From: Larix kaempferi
Lineage: Eukaryota; Streptophyta; Pinopsida; Pinales; Pinaceae
Direction of reading: 5' to 3'
Length of the DNA: 64,000 nucleotides
Assembly: GCA_027924585.1 (NCBI GenBank)
Contig: BSBM01001662.1
Coordinates: 1,426,001-1,490,000, forward strand
The translations under genes and the position numbers were made by a program. This document shows, in pieces, positions 1 through 12,553 of the stretch (the first letter of the stretch is position 1; every line of letters begins with the position of its first letter). The notes below the pieces were generated by a model. It saw nothing but the letters and a program-made list of their open reading frames with translations. It did no database searches and was not told the DNA's origin.

Positions 1-1531
1 TACATTCTTAATAAACAATTTTTTTTACTATTATGAAAATTCAAAATAATATTTATTATATTTATAAATTATCCATATTTTCTTTATTTACTTTTCCCTT
101 GTTAAGACCTATAGAATTGCATTCAAAGAGGGCCAACACTTTATAATTCCATGAATATTATTAAAAAAAATTGCATCGACAACTAATTACAAATCAAATA
201 TATTAAAAAATATTTAATATATTCTATAAACACAAAAACCTCTATTATAAATTTGAAAAAATTTAATTTGATATATAAAATTAAAAAATATTTAAAAACC
301 TTTATTATAAATTTGAAAAAAATAAATTTAATATATAAAATTAGTAGAAGTTACAACACTCAAGTCCCATACTATTCCAAATAAACACAACACAATATCC
401 CATGAACGAGTTGCAGATGTTCTCGAAGGATTAAAAAATGAAAACTGTACATAATATAATACCATGTGGGGCATCTGCCAAAAGAGTCAACGTGGCTTCA
501 AAAATGCCAAAATAGAAATGGACCTTCACATCATGAAGTAGAAGGAAAATGCACGAGAGCTTTTATTTATGGGTGCTTGTTTGTTAGAAAAAGATGGATC
601 AAATTCCATATGCAATCATGGCGTGATAGATATTTGTTTTCAAAATACAATGATAATTCAACTACTCAATAATATGTATATGCAACTTATGTTTATTACA
701 TATGCAACCAAACATTACTTAACAGATGTGCCATTTATTCTCTTCTCACGAGCATGATGGAGTAGGGGTCGTGCATAGTGAAACAAGTAAATTATGTAAA
801 TTTTCATAAATTTTGAAGTGGGTTGATTAACAAAATTGTAATATTCCATATTTACATTATTTAAATCATAGTAGTATAATTTGTGGGTGTAGTCAAAATA
901 TTTTAGATTTTTCTAATTTGACTAGAATAGGATATGGAAGTAGACTTCTTATATATAATACTTTTAATCAAATATATACACTAATATAGAATAAATGTAC
1001 ATTAAAAACTATTCGTTTATTTTAGACATATTATTTACAACCAAAGTTACTATTTAAAAACAAAAATATAAAATGTTAATGAATCGGGATATTGTGAGAG
1101 AAACTATTCGTTTATTTTTAGACATATTATTTACAACCAAAGTTACTATTTAAAAACAAAAATATAAAATGTTAATGAAACGGGGAGATAATAGCTAGTT
1201 ATTAATAATTATTTTTATAAGAAGGTATGCTATTGAATGTTATTTATATTTTATAGTTATTAAATAATTAAAATTTAGACTTTTAAAATTCACTTTTTCA
1301 CTAGTAAGAATAAGTATTCGTATTACATCTATATTTTTTTTGTAAGTTAGATGTAGATCTTTATATTACCTTCACAAAAATATACAGTGACAGAGATGTA
1401 CTGGCCCTCTCATAATCGAGAAAACAGACCCCAAAATAGAGTTGCAAACTGAGTTTAGAGCAGTCAGCCTAGGAGGAAATCAGACTTTACAGAGAAAGAG
1501 TTCAATAGACATACTATGAAGCCGAAGTGCC

Positions 1532-1700
1532 CTAAAGCATAGATGCAGAAATATAACCCCTCTGTCCAACCTCGGTAGGCTCGGTAGTAGGTTCTTGCTT
1601 CTGATTATAGAGAATCTGCTTCAAGAAGTCGACCATATTGTCCTGCAGTATAAGAATCTCAGCTTTGGCTTCATCTTTGTCTATAAGTTCCACAAATTCG
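1532..1700 (-). other. unclassified coding-like fragment
   Basis: On the minus strand an uninterrupted frame ends at a TAG (1532-1534). It reads as a charged, helix-like stretch (for example 'DKDEAKAEILILQDNMVDF') followed by a 'KQEPTTEPTEVGQRG' tail. Its base composition is less AT-rich than its surroundings. No start codon or family is recognised. It could be a relic of a gag-like or host exon; calling it coding at all is a guess from composition. Confidence 0.2.
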
Positions 1701-2779
1701 AATTGTTTTGAATTTCAGTACACGGTATGCCAATACTGCGGAATTGTACTACTATGATTTAAATTGTAAATTTAAATATATATAAAATATGCTAGCATGC
1801 ACTTTTCCATTGCAAAAATTGTAAAACTATATATGTAATTACAATTTGGAGATGTTAAACAAAATGTTATAATAAATGTTTTCAAATAAAGTTGCAAATT
1901 TTTGGATTTCTTGCAAAACGAAAAGTTCTATCAAAAATAATATTTTTAGATTTAAAAACAGTCTATTTTAAATTTAAATAAAAAGTTGTTGAAGAATTTA
2001 AAATATGCTGAAAAATCTTAAGAGCAATCATAATAATAACAAAAAAATAAAGACACAATGAAAATTATCTTATAAGCATACCATTGAATTAAAAAATAGT
2101 GCAAATAGATCGCTCGTTTTTCAGCTATATGCTTGAACAATGCATACACCATGTCATACATGTTTATTTTATGTTTTATAATCTTATGGTTTAACATAGA
2201 TTCTTGTTTTATATTCCTATGGAACTAATAAATCCAACTGCATCCGCCTTTCGTTGAAGCTAGAGCAATACATTAATATAATGAATAGATTCCCTTTGTA
2301 TTGAGTGCATTAATAATGAATAGATTCCTTCAGTGTATTGAGTGCATCTTGATGGTGTCGACTAATTCAAATCTTAGACAACTTTCAACAACCAATCCCT
2401 ACACTCCGTATGCCATTTCACAAGATCTGTCGGTTGATTATTTTGGTTTCCTCACCATCATGTTCAGAGATACAAGAGCTGAACTGAACTACTGGCACTC
2501 TGGGGGTTATTGTATTTTGATATTGTGTAAGTACTTGGTCACTCTAAGGTAATCATAAACTGGGGAAATGGTTTATCAAAATTGCAGGTGTTATCATTAG
2601 ACTAGTAGTGTCATCGAATATATAATATGCTTTCATATTTTTCAGATATTTCCATTAACTATATATACATGGATTATAATATAATTAGTGATGAAAATCA
2701 AAGAAAGCTTTAAGAGGACCTAAATGGATTCTATTTGTGAAAGAATTTTGGAGGGAACACTTACCAATGAAGACTCACT

Positions 2780-2845
2780 TCATATTTTCCTTTAGTCAAT
2801 GGTTGAATTATGTCATATTTTCCTTTAGTCAATGGTTGAATTATG
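2780..2845. repeat. 33 bp tandem duplication
   Basis: Two adjacent copies of a 33 bp unit starting 'tcatattttcctttagtcaa', at 2780-2812 and 2813-2845, appear identical. This is a recent slippage-type duplication. Confidence 0.85.
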
Positions 2846-3339
2846 TTGGATTGTTATCAGGGTATTTTTTGGTTTGACAACACTTTGGTTTATCAAAATA
2901 AACCAAAATAAGGAGCATATCAATTAGATGTATTCTCTTGATAGTAATGTCAGGAATGGTGACATTTTGGTGATGGGTGATATATGATTTTGTTTTTTTT
3001 ATTCCATGGCATACTAAGGAACGATATTTTTTTCTTTTAAAAGAAAATATAATGTAAAAAATTATTTTCATTTTCATTTCAAATATATATATATATATAA
3101 AGAATTTCAATCTTTCTTCTTTTTAAAACTACTTTGAGTTTTAGATTATGGATTATTATTTATAGAAGAAGATAAATTGGTCTTAACTCCAGCCAAAACC
3201 ACCTATTGCTTGAGCGGGGGTGGCATAACCTATTGCTTGAAGTGGGGGTGACATAAAGATGTCATGACTTGGTTAACGAAACTGCTACTTTGTAAAACAT
3301 TGATGTTAAAACTATGATTACCTCTATGTTCAAAGAGAA

Positions 3340-3800
3340 AATGTGGTGTTTAGTAAAAGAAAATTATGATATTATAAAGAAATCATTAACCCTAATCTTT
3401 AGTATCAAAATTATTTTTATACCTTAATGAGTTCAAAGAAAAAAATTAATATTGCCAAGATTAGAGCAAACTTTCATGAACTTCATAGTGAAATCGGGGA
3501 CTACCCCTAAAATGCCATGGACAGAAAGGATTTGCCACCTTTGCAAGTCTATGAGCTTTTAAGATGAAAATCACTTTCTCTTAGAGTGCCTGGCCTACAC
3601 CCACATTAGATCTCAGTTCCATAATCATTGCTCCAACACTAACCTCTCTAACCTTCTAACTTCTAAAAACTTTGGCCATCTAGAGACACTCCTCTTTAAG
3701 TTTTTTGAGCATAGGAATAATATTTAAAAACAAGAAAAGTAATCTCTATATTGTATTTTCTTTTAAGGTTTGACAGACCAAATTTGGTCTAAGTGGACGT
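3340..3800 (+). mobile_element. LINE 3' fragment (end of ORF2)
   Basis: Frames on the plus strand read 'INIAKIRANFHELHSEIGD', then, after a frame change, 'ERICHLCKSMSF', a stop, 'DENHFLLECLAYTHIRSQF' and 'FFEHRNNI'. The C-x2-C ... H-x4-C spacing fits the zinc-binding segment at the C-terminus of plant LINE (L1-type) ORF2. The same family occurs on the minus strand at 61.4-64 kb. The end of the unit here, 'ggacgttaatcaccatcatc', corresponds to the 3' tail of that copy, so both end in a simple CAY-type repeat. It is 5'-truncated and carries stops and frameshifts, so it is dead. Confidence 0.7.
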
Positions 3801-6742
3801 TAATCACCATCATCATCAATATTTGTAATTATGATTTAATTGATTTTTATTTTTAATTTAAGTTTCAAATTTAAATTTTTATAATGAGAAATTGTATTGG
3901 TTGTATTTGGAATTTGATATTTTAAAATAATTTAGTATTTTAAAAAATGGTTACAAACAATTCAACAAACTCATGGATATTTATTTATATTGTAATTTAG
4001 ATTTATTTTCAAAAATAAATATATTTAATTTATTTAGGTACACCTACTCACCTACTCTATACGATTATGAACAATTCAACAAACTCACATGTATTTATTT
4101 ATATTGTAATTTATATTATTTTTATAAAAATAAATATATTTAACTTATTTCGATACATCTACTTTATACTATTATTTTTAAAAATTTACAATTTTGGAGT
4201 TTTTAAGATTTTTAAATATCAACATTTAATATGTAATTTCACATATTTTTTTTTAAAATAGATATTAACATTTGATATATATTGATAAGGATATAAAAAA
4301 CTTTATATTGATACAATAATTTTTACTTATTTATACAAAAATTTAATTAGATTTTATTTTATTTTTAAATTAATTTTAAATAATTTATTTGTTTTTTTTT
4401 TAATTAAAAGGAAAGGACTAAGATATACGCAGCTCTTGTTGGTTAATATATTATAAAAATGCATCTATTAATATACATCCCAATCAATGTCATGTAATAG
4501 AGATCAAGCCGTCTAGCTTCTTATTGAGCATAGTCATCATTGTCTTCATTAAAATAATAGAGATCCAAGTAGCATTTTTTTTAATTTTAAATTATTTTTA
4601 ATATCTAATAATTTCTCATATATTATCAAAACAATCTCATAAAAAGATAATTTCAATTTTCAATAATTTTATAAAAAAAATGAATTTCCAAAAAATTAAA
4701 TTTAATACATCAATTTTTATAAACTTTATAAAACTTGATCAAAAAATTTGATATAACTTTGATACAAGATTAATATAAAGTCAACTAGGACCAATCAATT
4801 TATTAACGTCTTTATTGAAAACATAAAAAAAAAAAATGAGTGCTTATATCATTCCTGTCCATCCTTGGTTTTACAGAAAAGGACCTCTACCAAAACCCAA
4901 GAAGTTTCGTAATGATAATTTCTACGTTAAAGAAGTCTACGAACTACCAATGATAACTCTTTTTAAAATGTTGTGTTATTTTAATTCCCCAAAGCTTGGC
5001 ACTGACATGTATCCACAAAATTTTAGCCTCTTAAGATGCTCCTTAAACCAAAAAGGTTTCCATTCACGGAGAGAGACGCAATGCAAATCATAGTTGTTAA
5101 AGAAACCTTCTTGCATGAAAAGGCAAAGGGATTATTTCCTTTGTCTTTTATTGAATGAGCTGTCCCTACGTGTTATAAGATTCTTGGTCCAACTTCTATC
5201 ACAAAATTATCAATCAACATTAAAAACATTATAAGACAGAGGTCAAGTAAGCATATAAGTAAAAAAAACATAATATTTAGGCAAAACTAAATAATACTCA
5301 AATCTATAGTACATAAAAATAACATTATACAAATTAGATTATTTTTTAGTGTTTATCAACAATGAGTTATTTTAACGATTTAGAATGGAAATATTTGGTA
5401 TTTCTGGCAGGTCTTAGTTAACTTTGAAATTTTGAGTGCCCTAAGGATTTTTTATGGTGTTGAATATACCCCAAGGATTTTTTATGGTGTTGAATATGTT
5501 TTTACTATCAAAATTACCATTAAAACACAATTAAATTTTGATTTTACAAAATAAAAAATGAAAAACCCTGTCATGGCCAAAACCTTCTCATGAACAAATC
5601 CTCGAATATTTAGACAACTCATATATATATATATATATAAAACATCAATTTAAAATAATATTTTTTAAATATCTAGTTATTTTATCAAGAGAAAATAAGT
5701 AGAGGATTACTAAGTCCAAATAATATCAATTTGGATACAGATTTTTAGAAAGTAAACATGTTGATATGTTTTATAGTTTTTTGTGGTTGTAATATTGTTT
5801 TAATTTTCTATTTTTTATATATTTTTATAATAAAAAACATTAAATTTTTAAAAAGGTTGAAATTTTCTTTTAAAATCAATATATTTTTATAATCAAAATT
5901 ATTTGACAATTTGGAAAAAGGTGAGAATTATTTTTTTAAGTATTGAATATTATATATATAATGTTAAAATATTGGTTTTAAATAAGAAAATTGATGACAA
6001 TTAAGGTATTATAATGGATAATAATAATATGGAGTATGTGAATTAAGAAGAGAGAACGTAATTAAAGAATAGTTATTAATAGTTGTTACATAAAATTATA
6101 TTAAATGAGATAAAAATTAAGCCAATATAAATGATAATTATTAGGACATATATGAAAATGACAAGATAGTAGTTACATGGAAGTTAAATAAAACAAGAGC
6201 CGCTTAGTCCCCGCCTTTAATAATATGAATTAAAAACATAATAATTTAGAAACTAAATAAATGGCCAAAAAAGTTTTGCATAAAGTGCATAGGTGGTTAG
6301 TGTGCAAGGTTATCTTGCGTGTTTTTATTGGTTCCTTTTGGGGTGGAGGATGGGGTGCCCTCAGCTTTATTTCCTGTTGGTGGCTTAGTCGATGTAGCAA
6401 GGACCTGAGATGGTTCAGGGGTCGAAGGTGACACAACACTCAGTGTTGGTATGGGCTTAAAGACTAAGTGCACTGGAGGTGTCCTATAAAAATAAAGGTA
6501 AGGGGAGGCTAGATATCAAACTAGTATCCCAAGAGTGAGTCCAAAAAGTGCTAATAATTTGAAAAAATAGTTAACAAAATTTGAAAATAAAAAATAATGA
6601 TAAAATAAAACTATACTTATTTAATAATTAATGAATAAATAACCTCATCTAGTAATTAACGAATAAATTACTGAATAAATTATGAATCCTTGATCCCATC
6701 TAGGCCAGAACCCCAATGGAAGGCAAACCCAGCTTACAGTTA
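3801..6742. other. AT-rich intergenic DNA
   Basis: No supported gene. A 30 bp unit ('aaggattttttatggtgttg') is doubled at 5443-5495, and an AT dinucleotide run lies near 5620-5638. The frame at 4836-5093 (85 codons from an ATG) resembles nothing I recognise and has no supporting context. Confidence 0.5.
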
Positions 6743-7042
6743 AAACTGCAAGACTCAATTAATAGTTCAATACAATCTCTGTTCAGATCTACTCCTGTTG
6801 CGAGACAATATTAAATTTTATAGACATTCAAAATTGATCCATTCTGCTATAGTAAGGTTGAAAATTTGGCGAAAAAGGCATATGTTTATTATAAACTGCA
6901 ACACTCAATTAATAGTTCAATACAATCTTTGTTCAGATCTGCTTCGGTTGTGAGACAATATTAAATTTTATAGACATTCAAAATTGATCCATTCTGCTAT
7001 AGTAAGGTTGAAAATTTAACGAAAAAGGCAGATGTTTATTAT
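6743..7042. repeat. 150 bp tandem duplication
   Basis: Two adjacent copies (6743-6892 and 6893-7042) of a 150 bp unit beginning 'aaactgcaagactcaatt' differ at only a few bases. The second copy runs up to just downstream of the ABCG pseudogene's stop codon (the gene is on the minus strand), so the duplication lies in its 3' flank. Confidence 0.85.
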
Positions 7043-7123
7043 AGAAGCAGAGAACGCTGAGATTAAATAGCAATTTGTGTTCAACTTCATCATTTTCCCC
7101 TAAATTCCTCTAAAGATAAATTA

Positions 7124-9592
7124 TTACAACCATCTTATCGGGAAATTGAGATATTTGATGCCAAAGGAAAACACTGAGAAAAAGAGGATTATTATCCCTA
7201 CATGCACTGTAGCTACCACACCCAGGAAATCATACCCATATCCAAAATAGCCTTCCAAAAATTGTTTCACAGTCATGGCATCCTTTTCACCAGCAACCTC
7301 TACAAAACTAGTCAAATCTCCAAGTTGAGAAGTAATGAGGCCATATAGTGTCCATGCAACAAGATTGGCAGGCCAGTAATGCCACCTCCACCACACAGGA
7401 AGTTGTTGCAACATGATATTGAATACCAATTCAGCAATGGCCATTCAATTCAATACAAAATCCCAAGCTTGAAAATTGAATAAAACTTCTCAAATTGTAA
7501 ACAATGAAATAATCTTACAAGCCGAGTGATGAGAAATCCAGAGAAGAGATTCCATAATCCATAAAAAAAATGAGGAAACAATGGTAGCAATCTCGTGACC
7601 ATGATTCAGAGCAACAACCATCATCCCATACATGGTAAAATACACATGAACATGTAGAATATAAACCAGAAAAATTTGACTGTTGTCCATTGGAAGTCCT
7701 TCATTTAATAGGCAATGAGAGAGTAACTAATGGTTTGGATTAGAGACTTTCTGGCCAATTTTGATCCAAGCAGATGGAAGCGTCCCCAAATAAAATCACA
7801 ACGCAACAAATTCTTCCAAAAAATGGTCAGAATTCACCAGTTTAATCTTCTAGCAGTCAAAATTCATTAAATTCTCCCAAAAATGGGGCTAACTAAACAA
7901 ATTCTTTCCTAATAAAAATTCATTAATCATTGTCAAAGCCTTCACACTCATAGAAATTCACTGACCCAGTGGACAATCCCTACCAAATTCCTCGAATTCT
8001 ACGTTGAATTACACTAGAATCTTCGTAAAGTTTGATCTATATGAATAACATACAAAGATGACCATGAATACTATACAGATGCACCTAATTCTCCATGAAA
8101 AGCATTAAATTCATCATAAGAATTGACTTAGTGCACCAAATTAATTGAAAAAGGTATCAGAATGCAAAGCTTCTCCTCATCTAAACACTCGAGGAATAAT
8201 TCAAGCAATCGGAAGCCCGAACTCCATGAGCTGACAAGAAATTATATCAATACAAAACTTTGTAAATTGTTTAGTATTATTGGAAATTGTTTAGTATTAT
8301 TGGGCTGTACAAACTTTCATCATTCACCCACAAATCTTGATAGCTCAACTACTGTTCATTATATAAAACCCATGTATTCAAGGCAACTTTATAATCTAGC
8401 TAAATATTTTATTTCAGATCAATTCAGCCATAGAATTCTCTTCTCATGAACAAAGGAGATAATAAATATATACCTGAGCAACTGCACAAGGAATAGTTGC
8501 GTACATCCCAGCTGCCTTTTCACGATAGAACACAGTTCGCTGAACTCCAACAACAGGTTGCACAGTTGAAGAATTGTCGATCCCAAGGAACATCGTTGAG
8601 GCATACATAGCACCAAAAACATTGAGCAAATTCTGTTGTTTGTTCCTATCAAACAAATCAACACCAAAAGATATAATCAGTTCAAGCTCAGAACTCTCAC
8701 AGATATGGAAAACTTTAGTTTAGGACATGGGTTGCCGCTCAAAAGACTTACGGTTTGTTGCCTAGTCCCCAAAATATACTTCCAAACAGAAGGGCCGTCA
8801 CAGTTGTGAAAAGAAAACGAACAACATTGTATGTTGGATTCTTCCAGTAAGACCAGTGCTGCTTCCAAAAGCAAGCTATGCATTGGACATTGAAACTATG
8901 AGAGTATTTGGAACGGAAGTCAAGGTCCCTCGAGCGATATAATGGTGTGCTCAACTCTTTGATAAGTGCCTGGTTCCGCCTTATACAAAATGAGATCATT
9001 AAACAAATCATCGAATCAATACAAGGGTATAAAGCAACATCTATATTTAATCATATGAGTCGTTCTTATAGGTGTGCTTACTGGAAAAGAGGGGAATTTG
9101 AGTACATTTCTGCAAATTCTACACCAAGATGAGTTTCAGTAGCTGGAGAACTAACTTCTAGCATCCAGGTTGATGGATTGTAATCATCTTTGATCCTGGG
9201 CACTCCTGGGATAGCCTGAGAAACAAATATTTGTGTTCCTTTCAGATAAAAAAGATTCGCGGGCAAGACTGAGGAAGAATTTGACCAGGTATAGGCTTCC
9301 TTACCTCAAACTACTCGATCAACTTGTAAAATGATTCCCAAGAGGTCCTGCATATATGATTTGTCCTCCCATTTTCATCAGTAAGAGCTGCAAGACAGAG
9401 GACGTGATCTTTTTGAAGGTGGAAAGGCAAACTTCAAAATCTTCACATGCAGATGAGGAGTCTTTTCATATTCAACTATACCTCATCAAATGCCTCAAAT
9501 ATATCAATGCTAGGTTGGTGAATTGTGTAGATAATTGTGCGCCCAGTATCAACAGTATTGCGTACAGTTCTCATGACAATAGTTGCAGGTAA
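7124..9592 (-). pseudogene. full-size ABCG (PDR-type) transporter, C-terminal half, 5'-truncated pseudogene
   Basis: Members of this family are plasma-membrane ATP-driven exporters with two NBD-TMD halves. Only the end of NBD2 and the second transmembrane half remain. Minus-strand exons, in gene order: 9484-9592 ('[10 protein letters not shown]' ... '[15 protein letters not shown]', the H-loop region); ~9305-9360 ('MKMGGQIIYAGPLGN'); ~9089-9219 ('[20 protein letters not shown]'); ~8751-8974 ('RNQALIKELSTP', 'CFWKQHWSYWKNPTYN'); ~8474-8647 ('RTVFYREKAAGMYA'); ~7510-7720 ('YGMMVVAL'); and the last, from about 7420 to the stop at 7124-7126 ('PVWWRWHYW', 'VAWTLYGL', 'YLNFPIRWL'). GT-AG sites are kept at several junctions, so this is not a processed copy. 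Defects: a frameshift and a TAG where the family has Tyr near 9310, a frameshift near 7640, and an extra T in a poly-T run at 7563-7570. The first exon stops short of the signature and Walker motifs. Confidence 0.88.
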
Positions 9593-11705
9593 TACATTTT
9601 ACTTTTCTGCGCAAACGTGTGCTCTGTTTCGGGTCTCTGAAACATGGTTTTATAACACATTGACACAGGCTTACTTACAGCCCTAAATAAGATGTTAATA
9701 AGTGCTCGTTGCCCGTTACTGTATTTGATTTTCCTCAATTTAGAGCTGTGACTTTCCTTTCTTGTATCTCGTATTTTAAATGGCTCGCAGACAGGCACTA
9801 GTCACTGTTTTACTCTCGGCTCGGGAGCATCCCAGTATGTTTCATTATTTAAGCGATATTTGATCAAATGGAAAAAATTCAGAAGAACAGAGGAATGGAC
9901 TTAATCTTAAATGACTACTATAAAGTTTAAAACATTAAAAAAACCAAGGGAACACTTAACAACAACAGAGCTTACGAAAATTATAAGAAATTTGAAACTG
10001 AAAGCAAAAAAGGATACAGACCAAACTGAAATCTAATTAGAACCATGAAGTAACAACTATGAGCAGGTTGAAACCAGGACAATGAAATTAAGCCCAAAAC
10101 CATAAAATGACAGAATGGGAAAGTTGGAGCCATGGCATTTCACATTTTATTAGCAATAAGAAGAGAATGTTGCACCAAAACCATAAAATGACAGAATGGG
10201 AAAGTTGGAGCCATGGCATTTCACATTTTATTAGCAATAAGAAGAGAATGTTGCCCAAGTGCAATCACTGATTCCACATTCGCTGCTACAACTCTCCCAC
10301 AATCTTTTTACATGAGGTAGGTACTCAGCGACTACACATAAAGAAGATTCCAGGATACTGCATAAAAAAGGAAGACATGATGTGCGTCCGGAATGAGGTG
10401 CAACTGGATGCAACTCAAGCTTTCAGACTTTTGAGCCCGTACACCTGTAAATCTGTCAAAATTCCACTATCAAAAAAATATTTGAAGGATACATTTGTAT
10501 TTATAAAGTTATGTTGTTTTTTTATTTTGTTTTTATTTATTTTAATTCTCGTCAATGATAAAAATAGTATTTTCAAACGTTTTCAGCCAATAACAAATAC
10601 ACATGGCTTAATATATTTTATTAAAAAAATACAGTTAAATTAATTAATTCATCAAACATTACAAATTTCAAATAATATTTGTATACTAACATAAATTAAT
10701 ACAAAAAGGTGGAACATATAGTCTCTGCCTATGGCGGGACTAATAATATAGATGACATAGATATAAATATGAATACAACCAAGGGAGTGGAAATAAAGCT
10801 AATAATAATAATTAATATGCAAGTGTGGAAATGAATGGAAAAATGTGTAATGAATGGAAAAATGTGTAGATATATGATAATGTTTTTAGACAAAAGATAA
10901 ATATTGCAATATTGCATAAAACAGAAGTAAATGATATAATAAGATAGTAAATTGCAATATTGATTAAATTATTAGGATGTGATATCAAAATAATGGTGGT
11001 ATTTAGTTATTGCTTACTAATGTTTTGAATTATATTTAATGGTGTAAAAAGTATATATATATAATTGTTTTATTGAGATTTTATAAATAAAATTAAAACA
11101 AAATAGTAAATGTTCAAACTTATATATATATATGTATAATATATATATGGAAAAAAAAAAAATTCTTATATATGAAAAGTCCAGTAGACTCGTTAAAAAG
11201 TATGACATATAAAGTATATTAAACTTAAATAGTTGGCACTTTATTTTTTTATTATATTTGATATTCTTAATAGTGGTGTAAGTGGCTTCTTTTGCTTGTG
11301 TATAAGTGTGTTTTAAACCACTTCTATATTTTTTGTGTTGCTATGACTTAAACCTGGATAATGATGTTAAGATATTAATATTGTAATGTAGTAATAATTG
11401 TGGGATCATTTGATAGTGTGCCTTGTTGGAATTAAATATACTGCATGGTGTGCATGGTGAGATGGGGTTAAATGTAGGATTATGATCATAAAAGAGAATC
11501 GCTTAACATAAAAAAGACCCTTAACTACTACTAAGCATGAAAAGGAGACCAAGACCATAATTCATGTAGGCCTCTTTAGAGGAATTTAATATAATTGGGG
11601 AAGAGTAAGGAGATTGTATCATTGAAAATAAAAGCTACACAATTGTAAGGGAATGTATAGTGTGGTAATTATGCATAAGCATTATAGCAAGTGATATTGT
11701 GCTTT
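9593..11705. other. AT-rich intergenic DNA, possibly an older repeat split by the gypsy insertion
   Basis: No gene supported. It holds one 81 bp tandem duplication (listed separately). Sequence left of the gypsy element (11.4-11.7 kb) and right of it (23.93-24.7 kb) is of one character and would join across a 5 bp target duplication, so both flanks belong to a single pre-insertion locus. Confidence 0.5.
10094..10255. repeat. 81 bp tandem duplication
   Basis: Copies at 10094-10174 and 10175-10255, starting 'ccaaaaccataaaatgacag', look identical over the whole 81 bp period. Confidence 0.9.
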
Positions 11706-11710
11706 CCCCC
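11706..11710. repeat. target-site duplication CCCCC, left copy
   Basis: The five bases before the TG of the 5' LTR equal those after the CA of the 3' LTR at 23929-23933. This fixes the ends of the element. Confidence 0.85.
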
Positions 11711-11944
11711 TGTTGTAGCCACAACAGATCCCATGCTTAGCTAAGCACGGGAGCCCCCAATTTTAATAAACGCAAAGGTGTTTGGGCGAGTCATCTTTAA
11801 AATTTTAGATTTTGATTTTACCTCTAAAATTCTTCACCCATGCTTTTGGTCTGTTTCTTTGCAAGGGTTTGATTATTTCTTCCAAAGTGTTTCGGTCTTA
11901 AAAGAGCCAAAATTTTGAGTATTTTGTTGACTGTAATCATCATC

Positions 11945-12265
11945 TCGAAACCTGACATTTGGAAAACCCGAAACCCGCAACCAGACAGGTGCGGGTTACG
12001 GGACTATTGCTTTTAAGTTTTGGTTTTGCTGATTCTGAAACCCGAACCCCGCAATGGCGGCATTCGGATTCGAGATTGTGGTTTTCGTTTATTTGGTGTG
12101 TCTCCCCGAAACCCGTAACCCGTAATTTCGGGATGCAGCTTTCGGGATGGTTATTTTTTGTCACAGTTTAATGTTTCCGAAGCCCACCACCCGCACAGTC
12201 GATTTTCGGCTTTCGGAAATCCTTTTTTTACTTCTGTTTTGTATACCCGCAACCCGCAAATCCGT
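11945..12265. repeat. array of CCCGAAACCCGCAACCCG-type motifs in U3 (5' LTR)
   Basis: In otherwise AT-rich sequence, variants of CGAAACCCG and CGCAACCCG recur on both strands, for instance 'acccgaaacccgcaacc', 'aggtgcgggtt', 'cccgaaacccgtaacccg', 'acccgcaacccgcaaatcc'. The matching array in the 3' LTR is at about 21708-22090. It lies upstream of both TATA-like boxes, so a clustered regulatory-factor site or a structured DNA element is plausible. Confidence 0.6.
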
Positions 12266-12447
12266 ACTTTAGGCAATTCAAAATCATGCGAGTAGTAATT
12301 GAACTCGTACTTCGCACAAGCTTTGATCTGACTGGCACATACTTCGGCTCTTTTCATTACAATTGAAGTGATTACAATGAATTGACTGGATAATTTTAAT
12401 CATTGCAGATTGCCCCTGCCCGATTATCATCGACCTGTTTGTTGGCC

Positions 12448-12456
12448 TTTAAATAG
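12448..12456 (+). promoter_or_regulatory. TATA-like box upstream of the U3 ORF
   Basis: TTTAAATAG lies about 100 bases before the ATG of the U3 ORF and is conserved in the 3' LTR at 22275-22283. It is a candidate core promoter by sequence only. Confidence 0.35.
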
Positions 12457-12553
12457 CAATTAACATGAAATCTCCAGTTCATCCCTTGCCTTCTGGAATA
12501 CGTAAGACTCTGTGTGGTATTTTTTGCATCCTACTATCCAAGACTCATCCAGA

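Larger units (their letters stand above)
1..3340. other. AT-rich intergenic DNA with small direct repeats
   Basis: I see no convincing gene here. Two copies of an ~85 bp unit lie at 1006-1089 and 1101-1186, nearly identical and separated by 11 bases. A 33 bp unit is tandemly doubled at 2780-2845. Near 2280-2346 the phrase 'attgagtgcat' recurs with its upstream 'aatagattcc'. The one coding-like stretch is listed separately at 1532-1700. The rest is A/T runs without recognisable motifs. Confidence 0.6.

Noticed and set aside
8162-8449. Plus-strand ORF of 95 codons
   Set aside because: It lies opposite an intron of the ABCG pseudogene, has no family features and appears to be chance.
11711-11740. 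Inverted repeat 'tgttgtagccacaaca' as the end of a DNA transposon
   Set aside because: The same sequence starts both LTRs in direct orientation with a 5 bp target duplication, so it is the LTR start.
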